Positions 9,034 through 18,120 of a stretch of 64,000 bases of DNA are shown one piece after another. The stretch covers positions 1 through 64,000 of the forward strand of contig NZ_AANB01000005.1 of assembly GCF_000152965.1 (NCBI RefSeq). The letters run 5' to 3'. The translations under genes were made by a program, and so were the position numbers. The notes under the pieces are model-generated. The model was not told where the DNA came from and did not search any database. It saw nothing but the letters and a program-made list of their open reading frames with translations. Position 1 is the first letter of the stretch. Every line of letters begins with the position of its first letter. Origin of the DNA: Roseobacter sp. MED193. GTDB taxonomy: Bacteria > Pseudomonadota > Alphaproteobacteria > Rhodobacterales > Rhodobacteraceae.

Positions 9034-9732
9034 CTACAAAAATCGCGGCATGTGCAATCCATTGACGACCTCCAAGAGCGCCATGGTCTTGGCATCCTTC
9101 CTCCGCGCCATCCAGCTTTTGGCTGGTGCGGGGGCCTTTGCCCGAAATGACAGCCAGTCTCGCGCCGACAGGCCTGCCTCGACTGACATCTGCTTCAAAG
9201 CTTGTTGAAACGGGATGAGACAGAGGCCCGGAAACTCCTCCTGCAAGCCGCTATAGACCTCTTTATTGAATTGCCCTGCCCTGCTCGGATGCTCAAATCG
9301 CAACTCCAACATGCGCGAAAGTTTCTCGTCACGCATATGCGTAAAACGACTGTCCATGACCCGCTCCCTTCCCATGTCATATTCCGGAAGCAGCAGGTGA
9401 AAGTGAGGGATAGCCTTCACCTGACCGTCCGTCGCTTTCGCATGCTCGACAATGCAGACTTGCCCACGTGCTAGGTGGGAAACGCCATACTCATCACAAA
9501 CTGCTTTTGTGGCTGCAGCCAGGTCAGTCATCGACAGCTCCATTTCTGGGGCGATGATGACGTGGCGTACTTGAAAAACTTGACCTGTGATTTGGGCGGG
9601 TAAAGCCATCCAAGCGATGTCACTAACACCGCCGTAACGCCAGCAGACCGACTGGTTATCCCCCTTACTACTAAAGTAAGAGGACAAAGCCTTTGTGCGA
9701 CCCCTTGAAATCCGGGAAGACTTAATGATCAT
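9034..9732 (-). CDS. mobA: Short relaxase-like mobilisation protein
   Basis: A 232-residue protein with the relaxase features QVRHVIIAPEMELS (first conserved strand) and IPHFHLLLPEYD, the histidine-x-histidine metal site, near residue 110. MobA/VirD2-type relaxases nick one strand at oriT to start conjugal transfer and use an N-terminal tyrosine; possible tyrosines are at about residues 18 and 33. It is much shorter than usual relaxases and has no helicase or primase domain, so it may be a minimal mobilisation enzyme. Its ATG overlaps the stop of the upstream mobC-like gene in ATGA, indicating one operon. Confidence 0.7.
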   Translation of the reverse strand: MIIKSSRISRGRTKALSSYFSSKGDNQSVCWRYGGVSDIAWMALPAQITGQVFQVRHVIIAPEMELSMTDLAAATKAVCDEYGVSHLARGQVCIVEHAKATDGQVKAIPHFHLLLPEYDMGRERVMDSRFTHMRDEKLSRMLELRFEHPSRAGQFNKEVYSGLQEEFPGLCLIPFQQALKQMSVEAGLSARDWLSFRAKAPAPAKSWMARRKDAKTMALLEVVNGLHMPRFL

Positions 9733-10136
9733 TTTTCGGCTTTCGACATCGAAGCCAAAACGCGACGAAACAGGGCTTGTGCATCATGTAGTGTTTTTGC
9801 AATTTCTTCCGGATCCACTATAATCGCTGGAGTTTGCTTCCTCTTTTTTCTTGGAGGGGAAATCTGATCCAACCGCATTTTGATCAACTGGAGTTCCTGC
9901 AGCAATGAAAGAGCGGCTCTATACTCCGAACTTAAGGGCTTGATGACTTTTTTGCGGCGCGCCCCACGGAAAACAACTTCACCTTCGTATCCAAGCCGGT
10001 CAAGTAGCAACCATCTTGCAAAAGTGGTTGGCGACATGCCCCTATCCCGGGCTCGACCTTCCAAGACGCCATAAGCCGCCGTCGAAATCTTGATCCCTAG
10101 CTGACGTTTTGCAACTAAACCTATTTCTTTCGTCAT
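9729..10136 (-). CDS. mobC: MobC-like relaxosome accessory protein
   Basis: A 135-residue protein beginning MTKEIGLVAKRQLGIKIS. Its N-terminal half (QLGIKISTAAYGVLEGRARDRGM, then SPTTFARWLLLDRL) reads like a ribbon-helix-helix or MobC-type DNA-binding protein; the C-terminal half is helical and lysine-rich. Such proteins bind near oriT and help the relaxase open it. The frame is open further upstream, but the truncated second copy at 31289-31435 starts at the equivalent of ATG 10136, and aaaggaacg lies just upstream, so this start is preferred. It overlaps mobA by 4 bases. Confidence 0.7.
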   Translation of the reverse strand: MTKEIGLVAKRQLGIKISTAAYGVLEGRARDRGMSPTTFARWLLLDRLGYEGEVVFRGARRKKVIKPLSSEYRAALSLLQELQLIKMRLDQISPPRKKRKQTPAIIVDPEEIAKTLHDAQALFRRVLASMSKAEK

Positions 10137-10216
10137 CATTCGTTCCTTTGTGATTAGGCTACCAACACAACTTGCTGGTAAAAAACACTTTGGAAAAACG
10201 ATGCATGAAACAAACT
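10137..10216. other. oriT: Candidate oriT / mob promoter region
   Basis: This non-coding stretch upstream of mobC is conserved almost base for base in the truncated second copy at 31436-31515. It contains an imperfect inverted repeat, taccaaca/tgctggta (10170-10190), whose arms differ slightly between copies but still pair if G-T is allowed, followed by the shared aacgatgcatgaaacaaact. Position next to a relaxase operon suggests oriT. No known nic consensus (IncP, RSF1010 type) was recognised. Confidence 0.45.
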
Positions 10217-10468
10217 TCAGCCAGGCTGGATGACCAACGACTTGCCCGGAGGAACCCATGCCGGGACGGTGAGATGATTAAACCTGGATAGCGACAAGAT
10301 GCAGCCACCCATATGAGCACGCCTAGATTTGATCGATAATTTGATGTGCCAAGTCAGTTGGTGAAGGCTGCTTCACGTACCGCAAGGTTAAGCCCTCCCA
10401 CCCTATAGGAGGCTGGCGGGCCAAATCATCACAGGATCTGCCATCTCCCCTGTTGCCCTCGGATCTTT

Positions 10469-10488
10469 ATTTCATTATTACGTGAAAT
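10469..10488. promoter_or_regulatory. ArsR operator-like palindrome at the start of the ars operon
   Basis: tatttca/tgaaata arms (10468-10474 and 10483-10489) surround an 8-base AT-rich centre and abut the ATG at 10489. ArsR repressors bind such dyads in their own promoter. No ribosome site is present between the dyad and the ATG, so the mRNA may be leaderless. The 200 bases to the left, back to 10260, show nothing else I can support. Confidence 0.55.
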
Positions 10489-11322
10489 ATGGAAGAAATG
10501 ATTCCCCTCCGCCTGTCCATCCTTGGGCACCCCCAGCGCCTTGCGGTGTTTCGCCTCTTGATGCGCCGCTATCCCGACCAGGTTCCTGCCGGGGAAATCG
10601 GGGCTGCGCTGGACATAAAAGCCAGCACATTATCGTCATATCTTTCTGCTTTGATGCAGGCGGATCTGGTGAGCAAAACCCGGACCGGCACCTGGTTGCG
10701 GTATCAGATCAACATGCAAACGACACGTGAAACACTGGACTCATTGTTTTTGGACTGCTGCCGGGGCCGTCCGGATCTGTGCAGGTCCTACCCAGACCCT
10801 GTTACGTCAGAGGAAAACCAAATGACTGACCGGAAATACAACGTTCTTTTTATCTGCACCGGCAATTCGGCCCGTTCCATCTTTGCTGAGGCCATCTTGA
10901 ACTCGAAAGGGCAAGACCGGTTTCAAGTCTTCTCAGCGGGAACCCAACCTCAGTCCCACCTCAATCCCATTGCGATTGAGATGCTCAAGGCCAAAGGCCA
11001 TGATATCAGCACATTGCGGTCCAAAAACGTCGCAGAATTTATCGGTGAGGGTGCCCCAGAGTTCGACTTTGTTTTCACGGTCTGTGATCAGGCCGCAAAT
11101 GAGGAATGTCCCACCTGGGATGGCCAACCAATCAGCGCCCATTGGGGCATGCCGGATCCGGTCAAGGCCACGGGCACCGAGGCCGAGAAAAGCCTCGCCT
11201 TCCAACAGGCCTATGGGGTGCTGAACCACCGACTGCAGGGATTTGCCGCCCTTCCCATCGAACAATTGGATCGAATTTCTCTTCAAAGCGCCGTCGACGA
11301 GATCGCGCGCACATCTGAGTAG
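10489..11322 (+). CDS. arsC: ArsR repressor-ArsC arsenate reductase fusion
   Basis: A 277-residue two-domain protein. Residues 1-95 are an ArsR-type winged helix (LGHPQRLAVFRLLM, then ASTLSSYLSALMQADL and RTGTWLRYQI). Residues about 115-270 are an LMW-phosphatase-like arsenate reductase: the P-loop is FICTGNSARS (C-x5-R) and the extra redox cysteines lie in TVCDQAANEEC, so it is of the thioredoxin-coupled type. ArsC reduces arsenate to arsenite; the fused ArsR likely senses the product and represses the operon. Fusion of the two is known in marine Rhodobacteraceae. The next gene begins 8 bases after the stop. Confidence 0.92.
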   Translation: MEEMIPLRLSILGHPQRLAVFRLLMRRYPDQVPAGEIGAALDIKASTLSSYLSALMQADLVSKTRTGTWLRYQINMQTTRETLDSLFLDCCRGRPDLCRSYPDPVTSEENQMTDRKYNVLFICTGNSARSIFAEAILNSKGQDRFQVFSAGTQPQSHLNPIAIEMLKAKGHDISTLRSKNVAEFIGEGAPEFDFVFTVCDQAANEECPTWDGQPISAHWGMPDPVKATGTEAEKSLAFQQAYGVLNHRLQGFAALPIEQLDRISLQSAVDEIARTSE

Positions 11323-11330
11323 GATAAGTC

Positions 11331-12332
11331 ATGACAACCTATGCATTGAACGGCCTTGGCCGAATGGGTAAGCTTGCGCTGAAACCACTGCTGGACAGCG
11401 GTGCTGAAATCGCTTGGATCAATGATGCAGTCGGCACACCAGAGATGCATGCGCATCTGTTGGAGTTCGACTCTGTGCATGGGCGTTGGAACGCAGAGTT
11501 CAGTCATGACGACAAATCCATCACCATCAATGGCACCCGCCTGCCCACCCATCGTGAGACGCGCCTGGAGGATCTGCCGCTTGAGAGCGTAGATGTGGTG
11601 ATTGATTGCACTGGCGTATTCAAAACGGAGGCCAAGCTGGCCCCCTATTTTGATGCAGGTGTCAAAAAAGTGGTGGTCTCGGCCCCCGTCAAGGATGGCG
11701 ATGCAGCCAATATCGTTGTCGGCGTGAATGATGACATCTATCAGCCAGAGCAGCATCGTATTGTGACAGCCGCAAGCTGCACCACCAATTGCCTGGCCCC
11801 CGTGGTCAAGGTGATCCACGAAAACCTCGGGATAAAACATGGCTCAATCACCACGATACATGACGTGACCAATACCCAGACCATCGTTGACCGGCCCGCC
11901 AAGGATCTGCGTCGGGCGCGCTCGGCCCTCACCAATCTGATCCCCACCACCACCGGCAGCGCGACAGCGATCACACTGATCTACCCAGAGCTTACCGGTA
12001 AGCTCAACGGTCATGCGGTGCGGGTGCCGCTGCTCAATGCCTCCATTACCGACTGCGTCTTTGAGGTCGAGCAGGAAACCACCGCAGAAGAGGTCAATGC
12101 CCTGTTCAAAGCCGCATCTGAGACAGGTTCGCTCAAAGGAATCCTAGGCTATGAAACCCGGCCGCTGGTCTCGGCCGACTACACCAATGACCAGCGCTCC
12201 AGCATCATCGATGCGCCTTCGACCATGGTGGTGAATGGCACGCAGGTGAAAATCTATGCCTGGTATGACAATGAAATGGGCTATGCCTACCGACTGGTGG
12301 ATGTGGCTCGCATGGTTGGGGACCAGCTGTGA
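11331..12332 (+). CDS. gapdh: GAPDH of the ArsJ organoarsenical pathway
   Basis: A 333-residue glyceraldehyde-3-phosphate dehydrogenase. The NAD-binding start is [16 protein letters not shown] and the active-site cysteine is in [11 protein letters not shown] near residue 148; [11 protein letters not shown] closes the fold. The Rossmann motif differs from housekeeping GAPDH (GFGRIG), as is usual in ars-linked copies. Known function of this pairing: GAPDH uses arsenate in place of phosphate to form 1-arseno-3-phosphoglycerate, which ArsJ exports. The stop overlaps the arsJ start (GTGACAC region), indicating tight coupling. Confidence 0.93.
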   Translation: MTTYALNGLGRMGKLALKPLLDSGAEIAWINDAVGTPEMHAHLLEFDSVHGRWNAEFSHDDKSITINGTRLPTHRETRLEDLPLESVDVVIDCTGVFKTEAKLAPYFDAGVKKVVVSAPVKDGDAANIVVGVNDDIYQPEQHRIVTAASCTTNCLAPVVKVIHENLGIKHGSITTIHDVTNTQTIVDRPAKDLRRARSALTNLIPTTTGSATAITLIYPELTGKLNGHAVRVPLLNASITDCVFEVEQETTAEEVNALFKAASETGSLKGILGYETRPLVSADYTNDQRSSIIDAPSTMVVNGTQVKIYAWYDNEMGYAYRLVDVARMVGDQL

Positions 12333-13597
12333 CACAACAACCGGGACTGGCCGCCTACATCGCGGTCACGGCCTCTTACTGGGCCTTCATGCTAACGGAT
12401 GGCGCCCTGCGTATGTTGGTGCTGTTGCACTTTCACACGCTGGGGTTCTCCCCAGTGCAACTGGCCTATCTCTTTGTTTTGTATGAGATCGCCGGCATGG
12501 TGACCAATCTTTCTGCAGGCTGGATTGCCGTGCGCTTTGGATTGACAGCAACGCTATATGCCGGACTTTCGTTGCAGGTGGTTGCCCTGTTGTTGCTGAC
12601 ACAGCTGGATACCAGCTGGCAAATCAGTACCTCTGTTATCTTTGTGATGATGGTTCAGGGGTTGTCAGGAGTGGCCAAAGATCTGGCAAAGATGTCGTCA
12701 AAATCCGCAGTCAAGCTGCTGGCCCCTAGCGAGGGGGACGGGTTGTTTCGCTGGGTTGCGGTTCTCACCGGTTCCAAAAACGCGGTCAAAGGCTTCGGCT
12801 TTTTGCTTGGCGCCGCCCTCCTCGCCTCAGTCGGTTTCACCTGGGCAGTCCTTGGTATGGCGTTGATCCTCGCGATTATTTTGGCAGCGGTTTTGCTGGC
12901 CATGCCCAAGGGGCTGCCAGTGGGTCGCAAGGGAGCCAAATTCTCCGAAGTGTTTTCAAAATCACGCAATGTTAACTGGCTGTCAGCGGCGCGGGTGTTT
13001 CTTTTTGGTGCCCGCGACATCTGGTTTGTGGTTGGCATCCCGGTCTATTTCTACGCGGTATTCTCGGATGGCAGCGAAGAGGGCAACCGAGCCGCGTTCT
13101 TTCTGATCGGCAGTTTCATGGCAATTTGGACGATCTTTTACGGGGTCATTCAGGCCAGCGCGCCGCGCATCCTAAAGGCTGCGACGCGCACCGAAGCCGA
13201 GTTGATTGCCGCTGCACGAAATTGGGCCCTGCTGTTGGCGATCGTCCCTGCGGTCCTCGCCTTGGCAGTACTGCTCACCGGTGAACCGGCACTTTGGCTC
13301 ACCGTATCGCTCGTCGCCGGCTTGCTGGCCTTTGGGGCAATTTTTGCCGTTAATTCATCCCTGCACTCCTACCTGATCCTGGCCTTCACCAAGGCCGAAC
13401 GGGTCACGATGGATGTTGGCTTCTACTATATGGCAAACGCGGCAGGCCGCTTGATCGGGACCCTCCTGTCAGGGCTGACCTATCAACTGGGGGGCTTGGC
13501 CGCCTGCCTTGGCACGGCGGCTGTCATGGTTGCACTCAGCGCCCTTGCCGCGGCACGATTGCAGGACAAGCCCGCAACAGCACCGGCGCGGTCCTGA
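12329..13597 (+). CDS. arsJ: ArsJ organoarsenical efflux permease
   Basis: A 422-residue major facilitator protein with about 12 membrane segments, beginning [20 protein letters not shown] and including [18 protein letters not shown], typical of ArsJ. It exports 1-arseno-3-phosphoglycerate made by the preceding GAPDH; the exported compound breaks down to arsenate outside the cell, so the pair confers arsenate resistance without reduction. Here the pathway coexists with an ArsC reductase, but no arsenite pump (ArsB/Acr3) is seen in the window. Start overlaps the GAPDH stop (GTG start at 12329, ATGA-like junction). Last gene of the operon; the next gene is convergent. Confidence 0.92.
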   Translation: MTQQPGLAAYIAVTASYWAFMLTDGALRMLVLLHFHTLGFSPVQLAYLFVLYEIAGMVTNLSAGWIAVRFGLTATLYAGLSLQVVALLLLTQLDTSWQISTSVIFVMMVQGLSGVAKDLAKMSSKSAVKLLAPSEGDGLFRWVAVLTGSKNAVKGFGFLLGAALLASVGFTWAVLGMALILAIILAAVLLAMPKGLPVGRKGAKFSEVFSKSRNVNWLSAARVFLFGARDIWFVVGIPVYFYAVFSDGSEEGNRAAFFLIGSFMAIWTIFYGVIQASAPRILKAATRTEAELIAAARNWALLLAIVPAVLALAVLLTGEPALWLTVSLVAGLLAFGAIFAVNSSLHSYLILAFTKAERVTMDVGFYYMANAAGRLIGTLLSGLTYQLGGLAACLGTAAVMVALSALAAARLQDKPATAPARS

Positions 13598-13642
13598 CCA
13601 GTGAAACGGGTTTGGGGACTGGGTTCCCACACCTGCTCCGCA

Positions 13643-14602
13643 TCAAAGGCCGCATTCCTTGCGCTTTAGAACCTCATAGGCTGCAACCAGATCCTGTACA
13701 ATAACCCCGTGAGATTTGTAGGCCGTAATCTCAGCATCTGACTGGCGTCCAACATGGCGGTTCGAAAGGACCTGGCCAATCTCGGTTACAGTGTAATCCT
13801 CGCAAATGAGGCCCGCATGTTTGGCGCCCAGTATTTCGCCGGCCTCGCGACTGCTGCTTTCGCAGGAATCCGTGAACATTGACACGCGGGCTACACCTGC
13901 ATCATCCAGCTCACGCGTGTCAGCGAGGCTCGCGCCGACCAGGTTGATGTGCTGACCGGACTCAAACCATGCGCCGCAAAAAAACGCTTCTTTTGAGGCA
14001 GTGACTGTGTGAATGACATCGGCACCCCTCACGGCCTCTGGCAGGTCAGATATCGCGACAACCTGCGAAGAGTGATCGCAAAAGCGCTTCGCCAATTGCT
14101 GCGCCGCATCAAAACGCCGTGCCCAGATGCGGATCTTGGCCTTCGGAAAGCAAGCAAGGGATCCGCGGATATGCCACTCCGCCTGCTCACCTGCGCCGCA
14201 AACCGTGATTTCCTGCGGATCGGAGCGCGCCAGGGTCTGGGTCGCCAGCATTGACATGGCAGATGTACGTAGAGCCGTTAGCGCATCGGCGTCACAAATC
14301 GCCAATGGCCTGCCATTTTGACTGTCAAACAACATGACAAAGCCCTGATGGCTGGACAGGCCCATCGCAGGTGCGCCTGGAAACAGGCTCAGCACCTTGG
14401 CTCCATGAACGGGTGGATCTTGCAGATGACCATACATGATCCCCATGCGCCCCTGCGCATTGATCGGAGCGGCAAATCGGGGCGGGTGGCCAGCGGTTTG
14501 ATTTGAGACCGCAATCATTGCAGTTTTGAGCGGGCCCAGCAGGTCAGGGATCTCAAGTGCTGCGTGAATATCGGCAGCTGAAAACATCGCAGGGCTAATC
14601 AT
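13643..14602 (-). CDS. Ornithine cyclodeaminase / mu-crystallin family dehydrogenase
   Basis: A 319-residue protein of the ornithine cyclodeaminase family. It has the family's N-terminal substrate part (MYGHLQDPP, then DADALTALRTSAMSMLA) and a Rossmann domain with ITVCGAGEQAEWHI near residue 130. Members are NAD(P)-dependent deaminases, imine reductases or alanine dehydrogenases; the exact substrate cannot be read. The start at 14602 is chosen because its ATG overlaps the stop of dctQ (ATGA); the frame is open further up but that part is antisense-like sequence inside dctQ. Last gene of the TRAP operon, so it probably acts on the imported compound. Confidence 0.8.
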   Translation of the reverse strand: MISPAMFSAADIHAALEIPDLLGPLKTAMIAVSNQTAGHPPRFAAPINAQGRMGIMYGHLQDPPVHGAKVLSLFPGAPAMGLSSHQGFVMLFDSQNGRPLAICDADALTALRTSAMSMLATQTLARSDPQEITVCGAGEQAEWHIRGSLACFPKAKIRIWARRFDAAQQLAKRFCDHSSQVVAISDLPEAVRGADVIHTVTASKEAFFCGAWFESGQHINLVGASLADTRELDDAGVARVSMFTDSCESSSREAGEILGAKHAGLICEDYTVTEIGQVLSNRHVGRQSDAEITAYKSHGVIVQDLVAAYEVLKRKECGL

Positions 14603-15093
14603 GTAGCAGCCTTTTTCGTGGTCAAGAGCGCCGCAAGATGCAGCAATAATATGGAACAGCTGAGCGGGACAATTGCGCCGACCATTGCCATATTCACGCC
14701 CATCCCCTGTGACATGCGATTGCTGCTGCGCCACAGAAAACCACGCTCAAAATTCATATTCGGGCCAAAGAAGCAATAATACAGAATAGGGGACAGGAAG
14801 ATCAGAACCGTCAGGGCAAAAACCACCCTGTGCCAGGTGCTTTGATCTTCAGGATTGACCTGCACAACCGTCGGATCAAGACGGCGTTTGAAGGCACATG
14901 TAGCACCCAGTAGCCCGGCCCAGATCATCAGATAGCGGGCCAGTTCCTCTGTCCAGCTGAACGGATAGTCAAAGCCGTAGCGCGCCCAGATTTGCAACAA
15001 CACGGTCAGGGCCATGCCTATCAGGGCCAGTTTTGCCAAGAGGAGGCAAGCGCGGTCAACCTGCGCGCTTGCCTGATGGAGAAAGCCGGTCAC
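14599..15093 (-). CDS. dctQ: TRAP transporter small membrane subunit
   Basis: A 164-residue protein with four hydrophobic segments and the DctQ signature WARYGFDYPFSWTEELARYLMIWAGLLGA in pieces (RYGFDYPFSWTEELARY). It joins DctM in the inner-membrane permease and contacts the loaded binding protein. The ATG overlaps the dctP stop and its stop overlaps the downstream cyclodeaminase-like gene, both as ATGA, so all are co-translated. Confidence 0.92.
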   Translation of the reverse strand: MTGFLHQASAQVDRACLLLAKLALIGMALTVLLQIWARYGFDYPFSWTEELARYLMIWAGLLGATCAFKRRLDPTVVQVNPEDQSTWHRVVFALTVLIFLSPILYYCFFGPNMNFERGFLWRSSNRMSQGMGVNMAMVGAIVPLSCSILLLHLAALLTTKKAAT

Positions 15094-16067
15094 CGTGTTT
15101 TGGCCGCCAAGGCACGAAAGGCCTCGACTGAATCAGCGGGCATGAGGCCAGCCCAGGCCTCTTCACTGCGGGCCTTCAGATCGGCCAGGGCCTCTGGCGA
15201 CATGGTTGAAATTGTAACGCCAGATTTCTGTAGGCCTGCCAGCTCACCGGCAGCGGCCTTGGCGGTCCAGACACGGTTTTTAGCGTTGGCCTGATCCACC
15301 GCCTGATCCACTTTGGCCCTATCTGCGTCATCAAGATCGCCATACCAGTCTGCAGACATCAAGGCTGAGCGGAATGGCGTACCTGCTCCTATATCAGTAT
15401 AATGTTTCAAGAACTCGGTATGGCGGAAGATCAGAGCCACCACGGGCGGGTTGTAATAGCCGTCCACGACCCCCTGCTGCACCGCCCCAGCAAATTCAGG
15501 CATATCGACCACAGCCCCCTGGACGCCCCAGTTTTTGAACAGTTCAATCTGGGTGGCATCAATCGCCCGCAGGCGCAGATCAGCCATATCTTCGACCTTG
15601 GCCACCGGAGTTTTGACGTTGAACACACCCATTGTGCCGCCCAGACCCGGCAGACCTGCGATCTTGACGCCCTGCCCCTCCATCGAGGCCTTGATTTCCT
15701 CCAGCAGGTCGCTTTGGGTATCCTGGGTCGCGCGGAAAAAATGTTCCATGTCATCAAACATATAGGGAGCAATAAAGCCCAAAATACGCGGATCCACTTC
15801 CTTGATCATCACAAAGTTGGTCATGCCAAACTGCACTAGGCCCTGGCTCAGTTGATCGACCACCTCTGGATCTTTGCCCAGGGCACCGCCTGCAAAGACG
15901 CTGGCCTCCAGGCCCTGTTCGCGCAGCCCCGCAGCCAGATCTTCAGCATAGACATAGTCGGAACAGGCGTTCACTGGCGGGCAGCCAACGGCAATTTTGA
16001 TCTCTTCCGCCCAAAGCGGCGCAGCGGTCAACAGCGTAGCGGCCGCAGCAAATAATGCGTGTTTCAT
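15090..16067 (-). CDS. dctP: TRAP transporter substrate-binding protein
   Basis: A 325-residue periplasmic protein with a signal peptide (MKHALFAAAATLLTAAPLWA, cleavage probably before EEIKIAV). The DctP body includes VDQLSQGLVQFGM, MEGQGVKIAGLPGLGG, the conserved arginine in ADLRLRAIDA and VQQGVVDGYYNPP. The arginine normally binds a carboxylate, so an organic acid or amino-acid-like ligand is likely. The gene lies between dctM and dctQ, an order different from the common P-Q-M. Confidence 0.92.
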   Translation of the reverse strand: MKHALFAAAATLLTAAPLWAEEIKIAVGCPPVNACSDYVYAEDLAAGLREQGLEASVFAGGALGKDPEVVDQLSQGLVQFGMTNFVMIKEVDPRILGFIAPYMFDDMEHFFRATQDTQSDLLEEIKASMEGQGVKIAGLPGLGGTMGVFNVKTPVAKVEDMADLRLRAIDATQIELFKNWGVQGAVVDMPEFAGAVQQGVVDGYYNPPVVALIFRHTEFLKHYTDIGAGTPFRSALMSADWYGDLDDADRAKVDQAVDQANAKNRVWTAKAAAGELAGLQKSGVTISTMSPEALADLKARSEEAWAGLMPADSVEAFRALAAKTR

Positions 16068-16089
16068 GGTGGTCTCCCTTATGTAGTCA

Positions 16090-17409
16090 TTATTGAATAA
16101 GCCCCAGTACCCGAGGCAGGGTGAGGGTAATTTCAGGGTAGAAAATCAACAGGATCAGCAAGGCGATCTGAACCGCCAGAAAGGGCAGGATGGCTAGGCT
16201 CAACCGCATATAGTTCACACCGCTGGCGCTGGAGATCACCATGAGACACCCTCCAAAGGGCGGCGAGATCAACCCCAGTGTCAGGTTCAGGCAGCTCACC
16301 ACCCCCACATGCACGGGGTCGGCGCCGCCAGCAATTGCAGCTGGGATCAGCACAGGCACCAGCAGCACCAGGGCCATGGAAATATCCATCACCATGCCTG
16401 CCAGAAACATCACGCCACTGGCCAAAAGGAAATAGTAGGTACTGTTCAGCCCGAGGCTCTGTACCGCCGCGCCAATCTGATCAGGTACTTTGAGGATACC
16501 CATCAGATAGCCAAAGACTGCCGCCGCAAAGAGGATCATAAAGATTGACCCTGTCAGCATTACCGTGCGCTCCACCGCGCCAGAAGCCAGGTTGGCAGAG
16601 ATTTTGAAAGCGCCAACAAGACCCTGCCGGTCCCAATAGGCATATAAGAAGACGAGGCAGAGGGTGATGGCCACCGCGAGACCCGCGGCCTCTGTTGGGG
16701 TGACAACGCCAAAGACAATTCCCGAAACGATGGTGATCGGGATCAACAGCGCAGGCAGAGCGCGCAAGACTGTCGGTTTGACCGGCGGCAGGGTCTCTGA
16801 ATTTCCACCTGGATGGTCTTCCTTGCGGGCGATCCAGAAATTATAGGCCCCGAGGAAAACAGCCATCATAAGGCCCGGAACAATGCCCCCAGCAAAAAGC
16901 GCCGCGACAGAGACATTCATCAGTGCGGCGTAAAAAATCATGACGATGCTGGGCGGAATAATGGGGCCAATCACACAGCTGGCCGCCGTGAGGGCAGCGG
17001 CAAAATCAGTGCGATAGCCCCGTTCGCGCATAGCTGGAACCAACGTATTTGTGGTGGCGGCCGCATCAGCGACGGCTGAGCCAGAGATCCCCGCCAAAAA
17101 GACGCTGGATGCGATATTCACATAGCCCAGCCCGCCTTTCAGCCGCCCGACCAGCAGCATAGCGAGGTCAATCAACACCCGTGTCACTCCGCCTTTGGTC
17201 ATAGTCTCGCCGGCCAGAATGAACAACGGCATTGCCAAAAAGGTAAAGACGTCAATCTGGCTGAAAATCCGCTGCGGCAGAATGCCAAGATAGGCCGCGT
17301 GATCCGTCAGAACAAAGGCCAGAACCGCAGCCGCCCCGGCAACGTAGCTGATAGCGACCCCAGACAGCACAGCCGCCAGCGCAAAAATGATAAGCAGTAT
17401 CCAGATCAT
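16090..17409 (-). CDS. dctM: TRAP transporter large membrane subunit
   Basis: A 439-residue, highly hydrophobic protein with 11-12 membrane segments. Family signatures are LAMPLFILAGETMTKGG, the GISGSAVADAAATTN stretch and VIGPIIPPSIVMIFYA. It is the ion-coupled translocation subunit. It is the first gene of the minus-strand operon and shares its upstream region with a divergent XRE-cupin regulator. Start at 17409 has ggttctcctt complement (aaggagaacc) at proper distance. Confidence 0.94.
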   Translation of the reverse strand: MIWILLIIFALAAVLSGVAISYVAGAAAVLAFVLTDHAAYLGILPQRIFSQIDVFTFLAMPLFILAGETMTKGGVTRVLIDLAMLLVGRLKGGLGYVNIASSVFLAGISGSAVADAAATTNTLVPAMRERGYRTDFAAALTAASCVIGPIIPPSIVMIFYAALMNVSVAALFAGGIVPGLMMAVFLGAYNFWIARKEDHPGGNSETLPPVKPTVLRALPALLIPITIVSGIVFGVVTPTEAAGLAVAITLCLVFLYAYWDRQGLVGAFKISANLASGAVERTVMLTGSIFMILFAAAVFGYLMGILKVPDQIGAAVQSLGLNSTYYFLLASGVMFLAGMVMDISMALVLLVPVLIPAAIAGGADPVHVGVVSCLNLTLGLISPPFGGCLMVISSASGVNYMRLSLAILPFLAVQIALLILLIFYPEITLTLPRVLGLIQ

Positions 17410-17460
17410 TGGTTCTCCTTGTTTGGCAGAAAATTTGATGATAGGAAAAAAGTCAATAAA

Positions 17461-17478
17461 ATTTTCGTATCGGAAAAT
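17461..17478. promoter_or_regulatory. Operator-like palindrome between dctM and the XRE regulator
   Basis: attttc (17461-17466) and gaaaat (17473-17478) form a perfect 6-bp dyad four bases before the regulator's ATG. A similar half-site, gaaaattt, occurs near 17430. In this 72-base divergent gap it is the natural site for autoregulation by the adjacent regulator and for control of the TRAP operon. Confidence 0.5.
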
Positions 17479-17481
17479 ATC

Positions 17482-18120
17482 ATGTCCAAGACCGAAACGT
17501 CAGAAGAATTTCAAGACAAGCGTGCCGCCTTTGGCGCCATGGTCCAAAGCCTGAGGCGCGCGCAAAAGTTGACGTTAAAGCAGGTGTCAGAAGCCTCTGG
17601 CTTGGCTCTGTCGACAATCTCCAAGATCGAGAATTCCAATCTGTCACCAACCTATGATGTGATGCTTAAACTCGCGGCGGGGCTGGATACGGACATCGTC
17701 TCTATTCTTGACGGGGCTTCTGCGCAGGTTCCTAAGACCTCGCCAACGGGTCGTCTGTCGGTGGCGCGACGATCGGAATTACCGCGCCTTGAAGCTGCCA
17801 ACTACATCTTTGAGCCCATCGCCACACAGCTGAAAAACCGCCTGATCGACGCCACCTATGCCACGGTCACCGCGCGCGATATTACCGAATTCTCGGCCCC
17901 AATTCGCCATGGCGGTGAGGAGCTGGTGATTGTTCTCTCCGGCGCGGTCGAGCTGCATTCTGACCTCTATGAACCCGTCCGGCTCGAGTCTGGCGACAGC
18001 GTTTATTACGACGCTGCCATGGCCCATGCCTATGTGTCAGTAAGCGAGGAAGACGCCGTGATCCTGAACATCGTGTCAGGTGCCAATATGACCCAGGAGT
18101 TTTTGAATGCTAAATCGTGA
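17482..18120 (+). CDS. XRE-cupin transcriptional regulator
   Basis: A 212-residue regulator. Residues about 15-75 are an XRE helix-turn-helix (LKQVSEASGLALSTISKIE, then NLSPTYDVMLKLAAGL) and residues about 135-205 a cupin domain (GGEELVIVLSGAVELH, DSVYYDAAMAHAY) that usually binds a small ligand. ATG 17482 is preferred over in-frame upstream starts, which lie inside the divergent dctM gene. It overlaps the amidase gene by 14 bases. It probably controls the TRAP operon and the amidase; the link to the hpa genes further on is less certain. Confidence 0.87.
   Translation: MSKTETSEEFQDKRAAFGAMVQSLRRAQKLTLKQVSEASGLALSTISKIENSNLSPTYDVMLKLAAGLDTDIVSILDGASAQVPKTSPTGRLSVARRSELPRLEAANYIFEPIATQLKNRLIDATYATVTARDITEFSAPIRHGGEELVIVLSGAVELHSDLYEPVRLESGDSVYYDAAMAHAYVSVSEEDAVILNIVSGANMTQEFLNAKS

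Noticed and set aside
10137-10216. Known nic consensus of IncP or RSF1010 type in the candidate oriT
   Set aside because: I looked for these and did not find a convincing match, so the oriT call rests only on position and duplication.
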